A stretch of 64,000 nt of DNA from Paraburkholderia sp. D15 (GCF_029910215.1 NZ_CP110396.1:1984001-2048000); one strand, 5' to 3'; numbered from the stretch's first letter, positions 17,572-25,928 are shown. The notes: generated by a model not told the origin, from the letters alone. Numbers and translations are program-made.

Positions 17572-18942
17572 ATGGCCGTCGATCATCCTGTTTCTCTGCC
17601 GGCGCTGGACCTGCTCGGCATCGGTTTCGGTCCCTCGAACCTGGCGCTCGCCATCGCGCTCGACGAGGACGCGCGTGCCAATGGCCGCCGGCTGAAGACC
17701 GGCTTCATCGAAAAGAAGCACGGGTTCGCGTGGCATAGCGGCATGCTGCTGCAGGACAGCCGCATGCAGATTTCGTTTCTGAAGGATCTGGTCACGCTGC
17801 GCGATCCGTGCAGCCCGTTCTCGTTCCTCAAGTATCTGCAAACGCAGGGACGTCTGGAGGATTTCGTCAATCTGCGCAGTTTCCTGCCGACCCGCATCGA
17901 GTACGACGGTTATCTGCGCTGGGCCGCGTCGTCGTTCGACGATCAGGTGCATTACGGCGAGGCCGTGCTGAGCGTGAAGCCGCGTAGCGCGGGCGGCAAG
18001 GTGCGCGCGCTGGAAGTCGTGTCGCGCCGCGCGGACGGCAGCGAGACCACGCGGATCGCGTCGAATCTGGTGATGGCGGTGGGCGGACGTCCGTCGCTGC
18101 CGGCGCCGCTTGCCGCGCTCGCCGGACAGAACTCGCCGGCCGCGCGCCGGCTCGTGCATTCGTCCGGCTATCTGCCGGAGATCGACGCGGCGTTGCGCGC
18201 GAGCCGCGCCGAAGCGCAGGCGGCCGGCCGCCGCGTGCGCGTGGCGGTGCTGGGTGGCGGGCAGAGCGGCGCGGAGATTTTCCAGGACCTCGTGCAGCGC
18301 GGCAGCCTCGACGACGATCTCGACGTGACGCTGGTGATTCGCGGCAGCGCGCTCAAGCCCGCCGACGACAGCCCGTTCGTCAACGAGATCTTCCACGCGG
18401 ACTTCACCGACTCGATCTATCACCGCACGCCGGAAGCGCGGCAACAGTTCTTCGACGAATATCGCGGCACCAACTATTCGGTGGTCGACGTCGATCTGCT
18501 CGAACGTCTCTATGAACTCTTCTACATGCAGAAGGTGAGCGCGCAGCCGCGTCATGCGTTGCTCACGCAGCGGCAGTTGACGGCCGCGACGCCGGGCCGG
18601 CACGGTCTGGCGCTGACCTTCGAGGATCTGGCGCGCAATGTCACCGAGACCAGCGAGTTCGACGTGGTGGTGGCCGCGACGGGTTACCGGCGCGACGATC
18701 ATCGTCGTCTGCTGGAAAACCTCGCGCCGTATCTCGGCGAGTTCAAGGTCGGCCGCGATTACCGGATCGAATCGCGCGACGACTTCCTGCCGGGCATCTG
18801 GCTGCAAGGTGGCTGCGAAGCGACCCATGGTTTGAGCGACACGCTGCTGTCGATTCTCGCGACGCGGTCGGCGGAGATTTGCGCGTCCTTGCATGACGCG
18901 TACGAAACGCTCGCGGAACAGCGCGCGCATGCGGTGGCTTGA
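17572..18942 (+). CDS. pvdA: L-ornithine N5-monooxygenase
   Basis: A 456-residue flavoprotein of the SidA/PvdA/IucD family. It hydroxylates the side-chain amine of L-ornithine with NADPH and O2, the committed step to a hydroxamate chelator. Visible motifs: FAD site GFGPSN (18-23), NADPH site GGGQSG (228-233), and the family ATGY signature near 369. Length is normal for the family. Start choice: AAAAGGAG at 17555-17562, about 9 bp upstream of the ATG. An upstream extension in the same frame overlaps the NRPS gene and is not needed. It lies directly after the NRPS genes and before an N-acyltransferase, so the two probably make N5-acyl-N5-hydroxyornithine for NRPS loading. Choice of ornithine over lysine rests on family resemblance. 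Confidence 0.92.
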   Translation: MAVDHPVSLPALDLLGIGFGPSNLALAIALDEDARANGRRLKTGFIEKKHGFAWHSGMLLQDSRMQISFLKDLVTLRDPCSPFSFLKYLQTQGRLEDFVNLRSFLPTRIEYDGYLRWAASSFDDQVHYGEAVLSVKPRSAGGKVRALEVVSRRADGSETTRIASNLVMAVGGRPSLPAPLAALAGQNSPAARRLVHSSGYLPEIDAALRASRAEAQAAGRRVRVAVLGGGQSGAEIFQDLVQRGSLDDDLDVTLVIRGSALKPADDSPFVNEIFHADFTDSIYHRTPEARQQFFDEYRGTNYSVVDVDLLERLYELFYMQKVSAQPRHALLTQRQLTAATPGRHGLALTFEDLARNVTETSEFDVVVAATGYRRDDHRRLLENLAPYLGEFKVGRDYRIESRDDFLPGIWLQGGCEATHGLSDTLLSILATRSAEICASLHDAYETLAEQRAHAVA

Positions 18943-19012
18943 TCGTTGATCGTTGATTGAACTGCGATCGAGCGCCCGGCACCTATTTTTTGACTATCAA
19001 CGGAACACCATC

Positions 19013-20116
19013 ATGGACCAGGCTGTGAGCCATGCGCCGACTCTCGCGACGAGCGATCCCGCCGGCGCGGGCGGCAACGAATTTTCCTCGTTTTCCCACG
19101 CGCTGCCCGATGGCCGCGTGTGCTGCGTGCAAGTGCTCGCGGGCGGCAGCGTGGCGCTGCACGTCGACGGCGAAGCGCAGGCGCTGCTGACCGCGCGCTT
19201 CGACACCACGCACGTGTCGATCGACAATCTCGGCGACGCGCGAACGCTCGGTCGCCAGCCGCCGGAGATTTTTCTACCGCTGCTGGCCGAGTACTTCGCG
19301 CGCCCGGATCAGGTATCGACGATCGAGATCACCTTGCCGGTGAGTCGCGCATGGGCGGTCGACGCCGTGCGCAACGGCATCTTCGACGAGATCGAGGAAA
19401 CCTCGGCCGGTTGCCGTCTGCGTTGCCGCCGCGCGAGCTTCTGGCAGCATCCGGCGATGTGGCTGCGGGCGACATCGAGCCGGGGCTTCGCGCCGCGCTA
19501 CACGCTGACGAATCATCATCGGCATCCGGTGCGGCCGCCCAAGCCGCGCGGCGTCGTGTACGAACGCCAGCTTCCGCATCTGGATCTGACGTTTTCTCTG
19601 CGCACGATCCACGGCGAACAGGATCTCGAACTGTTCAATCGCTGGATGAACCTGCCGAACGTCGCGAGCGTGTGGGATCAGGCCGACGACACGATCACGC
19701 ACGCGCGTTTTCTCGCCGATCAGGAAGCGGACCCGCATACGCAAACTTTGTTCGGCTGCTTCAACGGCGAGCCGTTCGCGTACTTCGAGGTGTACTGGGT
19801 CAAGGAAGATCGCCTGTCGCCGTTCTGCAATGCCGGCGATTACGACCGCGGCATTCATATTCTGGTGGGCAATCGGCGCCATCAGGGACCGGCGAAACTG
19901 GAAGCGTGGCTGCGCTCGCTATTCCATTACGTGTTCCTCGATGAACCCCGCACCCAGACGATTTACGGCGAACCCCGCATCGATAATGCGCGCTGGATCG
20001 ATTACATGCAGGAGCAGGGCGGCGTGAAGCAGAAGGAATTCGACTTTCCGCATAAGCGCGCGGCGCTCATCAGTCTCGCCAGAGAGACTTACTTCGAGCA
20101 CTTTGGTCCACGATAA
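19013..20116 (+). CDS. IucB/VbsA-like hydroxamate N-acyltransferase (GNAT)
   Basis: A 367-residue protein whose C-terminal half is a GNAT acyltransferase of the IucB/AlcB/RhbD type (NRRHQGP and DEPRTQTIYGEP stretches). The roughly 150-residue N-terminal extension is typical of the siderophore members. It is expected to transfer an acyl group, probably acetyl from acetyl-CoA, onto N5-hydroxyornithine to give the hydroxamate. The start is the ATG at 19013; an in-frame extension to 18953 lacks conserved sequence. It is 70 bp after the ornithine monooxygenase and is closed by a strong terminator, so it is the last gene of the NRPS-side transcription unit. The acyl group cannot be told from sequence: acetyl and 3-hydroxyacyl are both precedented. 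Confidence 0.88.
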   Translation: MDQAVSHAPTLATSDPAGAGGNEFSSFSHALPDGRVCCVQVLAGGSVALHVDGEAQALLTARFDTTHVSIDNLGDARTLGRQPPEIFLPLLAEYFARPDQVSTIEITLPVSRAWAVDAVRNGIFDEIEETSAGCRLRCRRASFWQHPAMWLRATSSRGFAPRYTLTNHHRHPVRPPKPRGVVYERQLPHLDLTFSLRTIHGEQDLELFNRWMNLPNVASVWDQADDTITHARFLADQEADPHTQTLFGCFNGEPFAYFEVYWVKEDRLSPFCNAGDYDRGIHILVGNRRHQGPAKLEAWLRSLFHYVFLDEPRTQTIYGEPRIDNARWIDYMQEQGGVKQKEFDFPHKRAALISLARETYFEHFGPR

Positions 20117-20137
20117 CAGCGCGATGTCTGAAGAAGG

Positions 20138-20157
20138 GGCGCTTCGGCGCCTTTTTT
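20138..20157 (+). terminator. Intrinsic terminator after the acyltransferase
   Basis: GGCGC-TTCG-GCGCC (stable UUCG tetraloop) followed by six T, 22 bp after the stop codon. It marks the end of the NRPS-monooxygenase-acyltransferase unit and separates it from the Fur-controlled promoter just downstream. Confidence 0.85.
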
Positions 20158-20191
20158 GCGTGTTGGGCACAAGCATTCAAGGAAACGTCAC

Positions 20192-20220
20192 TTGACACGC
20201 ATCACGCTCACACTTTTAAA
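20192..20220 (+). promoter_or_regulatory. Sigma70-like promoter for the thioesterase-hydroxylase-sigma-MbtH genes
   Basis: TTGACA (20192-20197), a 17-bp spacer, then TTTAAA (20215-20220). The -35 is a perfect match, the -10 matches 4 of 6. A Fur box begins inside the -10, which fits iron repression of the regulator-encoding half of the locus. Confidence 0.65.
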
Positions 20221-20234
20221 TGCGAATCATTATC
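20216..20234 (+). promoter_or_regulatory. Fur box
   Basis: About 14 of 19 positions match GATAATGATAATCATTATC, including a perfect AATCATTATC half. It overlaps the -10 of the promoter at 20192-20220, an arrangement that would block RNA polymerase under iron-replete conditions. Confidence 0.75.
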
Positions 20235-20275
20235 AGTATCATTGCCAAAATTATTTCACGAGAGAGTTGCATTCG

Positions 20276-20344
20276 ATGACGCATCGACAGCCTGCATTAA
20301 ATCGCCTCATTTGCGTGCCTGCCGTTGCGGCATTTCTGCTGTGA
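20276..20344 (+). CDS. 22-codon leader ORF overlapping the thioesterase start
   Basis: ATG at 20276, preceded by GAGAG about 9 bp upstream, opens a 22-residue ORF beginning MTHRQPALNRL. Its stop TGA (20342-20344) overlaps the GTG start of the thioesterase as GTGA. The thioesterase GTG has no ribosome site of its own, so translation may be coupled to the leader. Whether the peptide is made is unknown. It could instead be fortuitous. Confidence 0.4.
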   Translation: MTHRQPALNRLICVPAVAAFLL

Positions 20345-21075
20345 GCGCTGCGTTGAATCTCTTTTGCCTGCCATTTGCAGGCGGCAGCGCGGCGGTATTC
20401 AACCCGTGGCGAACGCTCGCTCCCGCATCGATGCGCGTGACGCCGATGGTGTTGCCGGGACGCGGGACGCAATGGGGCGAACCGTTGGTCGCCGAGTGGG
20501 CGACGTTGCTGGATCGGCTGTATGCGCAGATCGCGCCGTATGCGCACCAACCGTACGCGTTGTTCGGCCACAGCATGGGTGCGCTGCTCGCGTTCGAACT
20601 GGCGCATCGGCTGCGTGCGCACGGCATGCCGGCGCCTGCGTTGCTGATCGTGTCGGCGACGCGTCCGCCGCGCGAGGATCATCGCCTGTCCGGTATCGAC
20701 TGGCGGCGTTGCGCCGACGAACAGGTGCTCGACACGCTGTTCGGCATCAGCGGCAGCGATCCGGCCTGGGAACACGCCGAGTTGCGCGAGCTGATGTTGC
20801 CGATCGTGCGCAACGATTTTCAGCTTTGCGCGGATTACCGCTATCGGGAACGCGCGCCGCTGGCCGTGCCGATTCACGTTCTCGCCGGTCGCGACGATCA
20901 CGGTTGTCCGTATGCGCCCGCCTTCGCCGCATGGCGCGACGAGTCCAGCATGAGGACGACCGGCCGTGAAGTCGATGGCGGCCACCTGTTTCTTCGCGAC
21001 GATCCGGCTGCCGCGTTCGCGGCGGTCATCGACGCGCTCGACGCTTTGCAGCGCGAACCTTTTCACTCTATCTAG
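20341..21075 (+). CDS. Type II thioesterase of the NRPS pathway
   Basis: A 244-residue alpha/beta hydrolase of the GrsT/SrfAD type. It removes wrongly loaded or stalled acyl groups from carrier domains. Visible: the opening LFCLPFAGG, the nucleophile elbow GHSMG, and a late Asp (GRDDHG) and His (GGHLFL) completing the triad. The chosen start is GTG at 20341, because family similarity begins right there (LNLFCLPFAGG); an upstream TTG at 20242 would add unrelated residues. The GTG lacks a Shine-Dalgarno and overlaps the leader ORF stop. The hydroxylase gene begins 13 bp downstream. Confidence 0.9.
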   Translation: MSAALNLFCLPFAGGSAAVFNPWRTLAPASMRVTPMVLPGRGTQWGEPLVAEWATLLDRLYAQIAPYAHQPYALFGHSMGALLAFELAHRLRAHGMPAPALLIVSATRPPREDHRLSGIDWRRCADEQVLDTLFGISGSDPAWEHAELRELMLPIVRNDFQLCADYRYRERAPLAVPIHVLAGRDDHGCPYAPAFAAWRDESSMRTTGREVDGGHLFLRDDPAAAFAAVIDALDALQREPFHSI

Positions 21076-21088
21076 TCAGGAGTCAAGC

Positions 21089-22075
21089 ATGTCGACCGAT
21101 ATCCGGGAAGCACCCGCTGAAATCCAGCTCGCCGACACCGTGTTCCAGAAGGGCAGCACGCGTCTGCCCGTCATGCACGCCCCCGCCGACGCCAGCGACA
21201 TTCTCGATCGCGGCTGGCACGCAACGATCGCCCGCCATCTCGCCCGCGACGGCGGCGTGTTGCTGCGCGGTTTCGCGGACATGAGCATCGATCGTTTCCA
21301 CGAATTCGCGAAGAGCTTCGGCTCGCCGCTGCTGTCGTACGAATTCGGTTCGACGCCGCGCAGCGAGGTGCAGAAGGGCGTGTATTCGTCGACCGAGTAC
21401 CCCGCGCATCAATGGATTCCGCAGCACAACGAGCAGGCCTACACGACCAACTGGCCGATGAAGATCTGGTTCTATTGCGACGTTCAGCCGGAAGATCGCG
21501 GCGAAACGCCGGTGGCCGATTCGCGCGTCGTGTATCAGGGCATCGACCCCGCGCTGCGCGAGCGCTTCGCAAGCCGCAAGCTGATGTACGTGCGCAATTA
21601 CGGCGGCGGTCTCGATCTGTCGTGGCAACAGGTCTTCAATACCGACGACACCGCGGTTGCCGAAGCGTATTGCCGCCAGCATCAGATCGAATGGGAGTGG
21701 AAGGAAGACGGCAATCTGCGCACCCGCCAGATCTGCCAGGCGGTCGCGCGTCATCCGCGTACCGGCGAGGACGTGTGGTTCAACCAGGCGCATCTGTTCC
21801 ATGTGTCGGCGCTCGAGGAAACGACGCGCGAGGCGCTGCTCGACATCGTCGAGGAAGAGGACCTGCCGCGCAACGTGTACTACGGCGACGGCTCGCCGAT
21901 CGCCGACGAGGAACTCGACAGCGTGCGCGCGGTGTACGACGCGCATCGGCTCGATTTCGCGTGGCGGCGCGGCGACGTGATGATGCTCGACAACATGCTG
22001 ATGACGCACGGCCGCGCGCCGTTCTCGGGGCCGCGACGCATCGTCGTCGCGATGGCGGAAGCGCACGGCGTGTAA
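21089..22075 (+). CDS. TauD/SyrP-like aspartyl beta-hydroxylase
   Basis: A 328-residue Fe(II)/2-oxoglutarate dioxygenase. The iron triad is visible as H113-x-E115 (QHNEQAY) and distal H307 (THGR), with R316/R317 (PRRIVV) placed to bind 2-oxoglutarate. Stand-alone members of this subfamily beside siderophore NRPS genes (for example OrbG-type) hydroxylate carrier-bound aspartate at the beta carbon, producing a bidentate alpha-hydroxycarboxylate ligand. The Asp-type code of A3 in the second NRPS gives it an obvious substrate. Start: ATG at 21089 with AGGAG at 21079-21083; upstream in-frame sequence overlaps the thioesterase and is not conserved. A different hydroxylated residue cannot be excluded. 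Confidence 0.88.
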   Translation: MSTDIREAPAEIQLADTVFQKGSTRLPVMHAPADASDILDRGWHATIARHLARDGGVLLRGFADMSIDRFHEFAKSFGSPLLSYEFGSTPRSEVQKGVYSSTEYPAHQWIPQHNEQAYTTNWPMKIWFYCDVQPEDRGETPVADSRVVYQGIDPALRERFASRKLMYVRNYGGGLDLSWQQVFNTDDTAVAEAYCRQHQIEWEWKEDGNLRTRQICQAVARHPRTGEDVWFNQAHLFHVSALEETTREALLDIVEEEDLPRNVYYGDGSPIADEELDSVRAVYDAHRLDFAWRRGDVMMLDNMLMTHGRAPFSGPRRIVVAMAEAHGV

Positions 22076-22170
22076 ACGCGGCGCACCGTTTCGTTGCGCG
22101 CGCATCGAACGTTGCAAACGTTTCACGCGCCCTTTCATTCGTTTGAACGAACCAGAGAAGAGGTCCCATC

Positions 22171-22701
22171 ATGCAGGAACCGATGCCCATGCAGAAGCAG
22201 GCGCTAGCGCATGCGCTGATGACATCCCGGCGCACGCTGATCGATACCGCTTCGCGCATCGTCGGCTGCCGTCGCGGCGGCGAGGATGTCGTGCACGACA
22301 TCTGGCTCAGGCTGGAAGAAGCCGACGACTTCGGCGAGATCCGTCAGCCTGGCGGCTATATTGCGCGGATGGTCCGCAATCATGCGATCGACCGTTGCCG
22401 TCGTCTGAATCTCGAAGCCTTTTATTGCGCGCCGGAAGAGGCGGCGCTCGACGTCGCGTGCGAAGAGCCGTCGCCCGAGCAGGCCAATATGAATTGTCAG
22501 GCCATGTGCATGCTCTCGGATGCGCTCGACGCGTTGCCCGAACGCTCGCGCACCGCGTTCTGCCTGTATTACGTGTACGGCTACACGCAGCGGGAAATCT
22601 CGGACCACCTCGGCGTATCGTCGACGCTCGTCAACTGCATGGTGCGCGACGCCACCGTGCATTGCCGTGCGCGTCTCGAAGCCTATCGTCCGGGCCAATG
22701 A
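22171..22701 (+). CDS. ECF sigma factor of the OrbS/PvdS type
   Basis: A 176-residue iron-starvation ECF sigma factor. Region 2 is recognisable around GEDVVHDIWLRL and GYIARMVRNHAIDR, and region 4 around LDALPERSRTAFCLYY with the helix-turn-helix YTQREISDHLGVSS. It is 95 bp after the hydroxylase and 64 bp before MbtH, so it is probably transcribed from the Fur-repressed promoter at 20192 and in turn drives siderophore genes. No FecR-like anti-sigma gene is adjacent, matching the stand-alone OrbS/PvdS arrangement. AGAGAAGAGG lies upstream of the ATG. Which promoters it recognises is not visible; no consensus site stands out upstream of the first NRPS. Confidence 0.88.
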   Translation: MQEPMPMQKQALAHALMTSRRTLIDTASRIVGCRRGGEDVVHDIWLRLEEADDFGEIRQPGGYIARMVRNHAIDRCRRLNLEAFYCAPEEAALDVACEEPSPEQANMNCQAMCMLSDALDALPERSRTAFCLYYVYGYTQREISDHLGVSSTLVNCMVRDATVHCRARLEAYRPGQ

Positions 22702-22765
22702 ATTCGTTCCGGGCGGCATTGCTGCCCGGACTCACTCAAGTCAAGCTAACCAGGAGAAGTGAACC

Positions 22766-22978
22766 ATGAGTTTCGATAACGACGACGCGATCTACCAGGT
22801 GGTCATCAATCACGAGGAACAGTATTCGATCTGGCCGGATTTCAAGGAAGTGCCGGCGGGCTGGAGCAAGGTGGGCGTGCAGGGTAATAAGCAGACCTGT
22901 CTCGAACACATCGAAAAAGTGTGGACCGACATGCGTCCGCTGAGCTTGCGCCAGGCGCTGGCACAGCAAACGGCCTGA
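22766..22978 (+). CDS. MbtH-family NRPS chaperone
   Basis: A 70-residue MbtH-like protein. The family fingerprint is complete: [35 protein letters not shown], then LSLR. Such proteins bind adenylation domains and are often needed for their solubility or activity, so it most likely serves the four A domains encoded upstream. AGGAGAAG lies 6-7 bp before the ATG. It is the last gene of the locus. A weak GC hairpin at 22995-23017 lacks a T-run. Confidence 0.95.
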   Translation: MSFDNDDAIYQVVINHEEQYSIWPDFKEVPAGWSKVGVQGNKQTCLEHIEKVWTDMRPLSLRQALAQQTA

Positions 22979-23074
22979 AACACAGGCGCGCTTCGAGGCG
23001 CAATTCAGGCGCGCCTCACGAACTACGCGGGCGGGTTGCGATCGTTTCGACGATGGCGACCCGCCCGCTTCGTT

Positions 23075-23548
23075 TCACACTGCGATGGACGGAATGCTCT
23101 TCATGCAGCGCAGCGCGAACATCGACCGGCTGTGGCGGATGCCGGCGATCTTGTAGAGCTTCTCGCGCAGAAAACGTTCATAACCCGCGGTGCCGTCCAC
23201 CGCGACCTTCACCAGATAGTCGTAGTCGCCCGAGACCAGATACGCCTCGAGTACTTCCGAGAGCGTGGCGAGTTCGGCGCCAAAGCGCGCGAGCGCGTCG
23301 TCGTCGTGACGGTCGAGCGTGACTTCGAGCAGCACCACATCCGCGAAACCGAGCTTCTGCTGATCGAGCAGCGCGACGTAGCCGCGAATGTAGCCCTCGG
23401 TTTCCAGCTGGCGCGTGCGATTCCAGCACGCGGTGGTCGACATGCCGACCAGTTCGGCGAGTTCCGCGTTGCTCAGGCGCGCGTTCTTCTGCAGTTCACG
23501 CATGATCTTGCGGTCCTGGTTGTCGAGTGGGCGATTTCGGGTGGTCAT
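23075..23548 (-). CDS. Lrp/AsnC-family transcriptional regulator
   Basis: A 157-residue Lrp/AsnC regulator. It has an N-terminal helix-turn-helix (LDNQDRKIMRELQKNARLS, then AELVGMSTTACWNR) and a C-terminal ligand-binding RAM domain. It is divergent from a LysE-type amino-acid exporter across about 400 bp, the classic arrangement in which an Lrp/AsnC protein senses an amino acid and switches on its exporter. The ligand is not predictable. It follows the siderophore locus convergently but has no evident link to it. Confidence 0.9.
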   Translation of the reverse strand: MTTRNRPLDNQDRKIMRELQKNARLSNAELAELVGMSTTACWNRTRQLETEGYIRGYVALLDQQKLGFADVVLLEVTLDRHDDDALARFGAELATLSEVLEAYLVSGDYDYLVKVAVDGTAGYERFLREKLYKIAGIRHSRSMFALRCMKSIPSIAV

Positions 23549-23944
23549 GGGGTGTCAGGAAGGTTGTTCCGTGTATTGCAATGATAGCGGAATATCGTCC
23601 TGTATTTAATGGCTGCGTGCGCAACTTTAAGAAGCCTATCCAGCCTATCGCCGGGTATATTTTCAGCGTGCATTCATGCCCGGGACAACCGCCCGGGCCG
23701 CGGGCCCCAACCCGCGGCCTCGTTCAGCCACAAGCTGTCTTCCGGTGTCTCGCTGCCTTCACGGGAAGGCGGCACGCGGGCGAATTCCGGCGCTATCCGC
23801 GCGGGAAGGCGCGCTCGCCGGGCATGGACGCATGTTCCTAACCGAATGCTTGCCCACATCACCACGTCGATAGCGACGGGTTTATCCGACCCTGAGCGAG
23901 TCGCGGCTGCGTGCCGTGGCAATGCATGTAACCCATGCCTGCCG
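23549..23944. other. Long divergent intergenic region with a GC-rich hairpin
   Basis: There are 396 bp between the Lrp/AsnC and LysE-type genes. I see no gene. A perfect 9-bp hairpin, GGCCGCGGG-CCCCAA-CCCGCGGCC, occupies 23696-23719. An alternative CCCGGG pairing (23679-23684 with 23692-23697) overlaps its left arm, so two mutually exclusive folds are possible in the exporter leader. Confidence 0.5.
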
Positions 23945-24565
23945 ATGTCGATCCAGCTGTACGTTTCATTTCTTCTTGCTTCGTTAGTTCTCGTCTACTC
24001 CCCCGGTCCCGTCAATGTACTGACGATGAGTCAGGCACTCAGCGCCGGTTGGCGCGCCGCGTTGCCCTGCGTATGGGGCGGCACCTGCGCGGTGCTGGTC
24101 CAGCTCGTTTTCACCGCCCTGTGTCTGAATTCACTGCTGCTTATCGACGAGCGCGCGTTGGTCGCGCTGCGTTGGGCCGGCGCGATCTATCTCGTGTATC
24201 TCGGCTGCAAACAATGGCGCAGCGCGACGTTTGTCGCGACTGCAAGCTCCGATCGCGAACGCGGGTTGTTCTGGCGTGGCTTTGCCACGTCCGGGCTGAA
24301 TCCGAAAACGCTGCTGTTCTTTCCTTCGTTCTTTCCGCAGTTCATCAGCGCGCCTGCCGATTCCGCGGACTGGTCCGCGAATCAGCAATACCTGTTGCTG
24401 GCCGCGACGTTTGCACTGGTGTTTGCGCTCGGCGTTGCATCGACGGCGGTGTTCTCGCATCGGCTGCGGACGGTTTTACAAAGGCCGACGCGATTGCGCG
24501 CGGTGAATCGCTTGATGGGCAGCTTGCTCGTTGGCATGGGCGCGTTGATGGCAGCGATGCGTTGA
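23945..24565 (+). CDS. LysE/RhtB-family amino-acid exporter
   Basis: A 206-residue integral membrane protein with about six predicted helices, opening with the family motif SPGPVNVLTMSQA after the first helix and containing GLNPKTLLFF, both typical of LysE/RhtB transporters. It probably exports an amino acid or analogue across the inner membrane. The start MSIQLYVSF at 23945 gives the usual length; upstream in-frame sequence is Arg/Ser-rich and not conserved. No good ribosome site is visible. It is probably controlled by the divergent Lrp/AsnC protein. Confidence 0.85.
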   Translation: MSIQLYVSFLLASLVLVYSPGPVNVLTMSQALSAGWRAALPCVWGGTCAVLVQLVFTALCLNSLLLIDERALVALRWAGAIYLVYLGCKQWRSATFVATASSDRERGLFWRGFATSGLNPKTLLFFPSFFPQFISAPADSADWSANQQYLLLAATFALVFALGVASTAVFSHRLRTVLQRPTRLRAVNRLMGSLLVGMGALMAAMR

Positions 24566-24597
24566 ACGCAGAGCGCTAGAAACGCCTGAAAAAACAC

Positions 24598-24648
24598 AAG
24601 CGCGAAAGGCGACGTCCCGGTAACGGGTGTTGCCTTTCGCGCTTTCTT
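24598..24648 (+). terminator. Strong bidirectional terminator
   Basis: AAGCGCGAAAGGC pairs perfectly with GCCTTTCGCGCTT (13-bp stem), followed by TTC-rich sequence on the plus strand and preceded by an A-run that gives U-rich sequence on the minus strand. It ends the LysE-type gene and can also stop transcripts from the small minus-strand gene at 24779. Confidence 0.85.
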
Positions 24649-24704
24649 TCGTACTCGTCGTACGTTTGGAACCGTGGTTTTCGTTCTTCGGAACAGCCGG
24701 CCGG

Positions 24705-24779
24705 TCAATGGAAAATCAGATACAGAATGACCAGCACGATCAACGGAACGCCAAGAAGCCAGCCAAGTAGATAAGGCAT
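24705..24779 (-). CDS. Tiny membrane protein (24 residues)
   Basis: ATG at 24779, preceded by GGAGATC about 5-6 bp upstream, opens a 24-codon ORF encoding an almost wholly hydrophobic peptide that starts MPYLLGWLLGVPLIV and ends LIFH. One transmembrane helix spans most of it. The good ribosome site, hydrophobic composition and downstream terminator support a real gene. Function is unknown. Confidence 0.55.
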   Translation of the reverse strand: MPYLLGWLLGVPLIVLVILYLIFH

Positions 24780-24908
24780 GATGTGATCTCCTTTCGTGTT
24801 GAAGTTTAAGTACGAAATAGATCGAGCATCCGGCGTGCCTGCCCTCGTGATCGTTGCGATGAGTCGAGTGTGGTGCGCCGCATCACGCGCCTGACGCGGG
24901 CTCGGACG

Positions 24909-25709
24909 TCAACCGTTGTCCGCGAAGCCCGGATACAAGGTCATGCCGCCATCGACGAACAAGGTCGTGCCGACCACGTAATCGCTTTCATCAGACGCGA
25001 GCCATACGGCAGCCTTGCCGATGTCGTCGGTTTCACCGATACGTCCGTACGGAATCAGCTTCAGCAACGTGTCGAGCGCGGCCTGCGTGTCCCACGCGTC
25101 CTTATTGATCGGTGTGCGGATCGCGCCTGGTGCGATCGAGTTGACGCGGATGCGCTCCGGCGCAACTTCCTGCGCAAGGGATTTCATGAACATCTGAATG
25201 CCCCCTTTCGACGCTGCATAGTTGACGTGCCCGGCCCATGGAATCACTTCGTGCACCGAGCTCATGCAGATGATTTTGCCGAGCGCTCTGGACACGTCGC
25301 GCGGCCCGCGTCGGCGGAATTCCCTGACGGCTGCCTGCGCGGTCAGAAATTGTCCGGTCAGATTGGTGGCCAGTACCGCCTGCCAATCCTGTAACGTCAT
25401 CTCGGCGAAGGCGCTGTCTTTCTGCATGCCCGAATTCGCGACCACGATATCGACCGTGCCGAAATGGGCGCGGCACGCGTCGAACATGTGGTCGACCTGT
25501 GCGGGGTCGCTGACGTCCGCTTGCACAGCGAGCGCTGCGCCGCCGGCACTTTCTATTTCCTTGGCCAGTTGTTGCGCTTCTTCCGCATGAGCGTGGTAAT
25601 TCAGTACGACAGCCGCGCCCGCATCCGCCAGTGCTTTTGCAACGCCATAGCCAATGCCGGAACTGGCGCCGGTGATCAACGCAACCTGTCTTGCGAGTAA
25701 CTTTTCCAT
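24909..25709 (-). CDS. SDR-family oxidoreductase (glucose 1-dehydrogenase-like)
   Basis: A 266-residue classical short-chain dehydrogenase/reductase: cofactor motif TGASSGIG (13-20), a NNAG-equivalent variant NSG, the active-site pair YAASK, and the closing FVDGGMTLYP. Similarity is to the FabG/glucose-1-dehydrogenase group. Such enzymes oxidise sugars or reduce ketones with NAD(P); the substrate cannot be read from sequence. Start: ATG at 25709 with GGAGAG 4-5 bp upstream. It lies alone on the minus strand between two small membrane-protein genes. Confidence 0.88.
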   Translation of the reverse strand: MEKLLARQVALITGASSGIGYGVAKALADAGAAVVLNYHAHAEEAQQLAKEIESAGGAALAVQADVSDPAQVDHMFDACRAHFGTVDIVVANSGMQKDSAFAEMTLQDWQAVLATNLTGQFLTAQAAVREFRRRGPRDVSRALGKIICMSSVHEVIPWAGHVNYAASKGGIQMFMKSLAQEVAPERIRVNSIAPGAIRTPINKDAWDTQAALDTLLKLIPYGRIGETDDIGKAAVWLASDESDYVVGTTLFVDGGMTLYPGFADNG

Positions 25710-25928
25710 CGCACTCTCCGCGCGTGAATACGGTGACGGGTAGATGACAACGAAGCATCGAAACAACGAAAACAACAAAGCAAAGCCGCCGGATACGCGC
25801 CGCGATTTGCGACGATATCCGGCGGCCGTTCGGCTCGCCACCTTGCCTGTGCTACCCAAACTCTACCCAAACTGCGAGAGCGCGACGAACAGGCGAAAAG
25901 ACTAACCGAAGCGCTCAACCCGCGACGG

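Noticed and set aside
20242..20340. Longer thioesterase starting at a TTG at 20242
   Set aside because: The extra 33 residues overlap the Fur-box region and have no thioesterase similarity; the family start matches the GTG at 20341.
402..22978. Assignment of the cluster as ornibactin or malleobactin
   Set aside because: Accessory genes look alike, but the predicted residues (Thr, X, Asp, Gly), the two E domains and the terminal thioesterase do not match the Orn-Asp-Ser-Orn-putrescine order of those siderophores.
22995..23017. Terminator after the MbtH gene
   Set aside because: GAGGCGC and GCGCCTC can pair, but there is no T-run, so I did not list it as a terminator.
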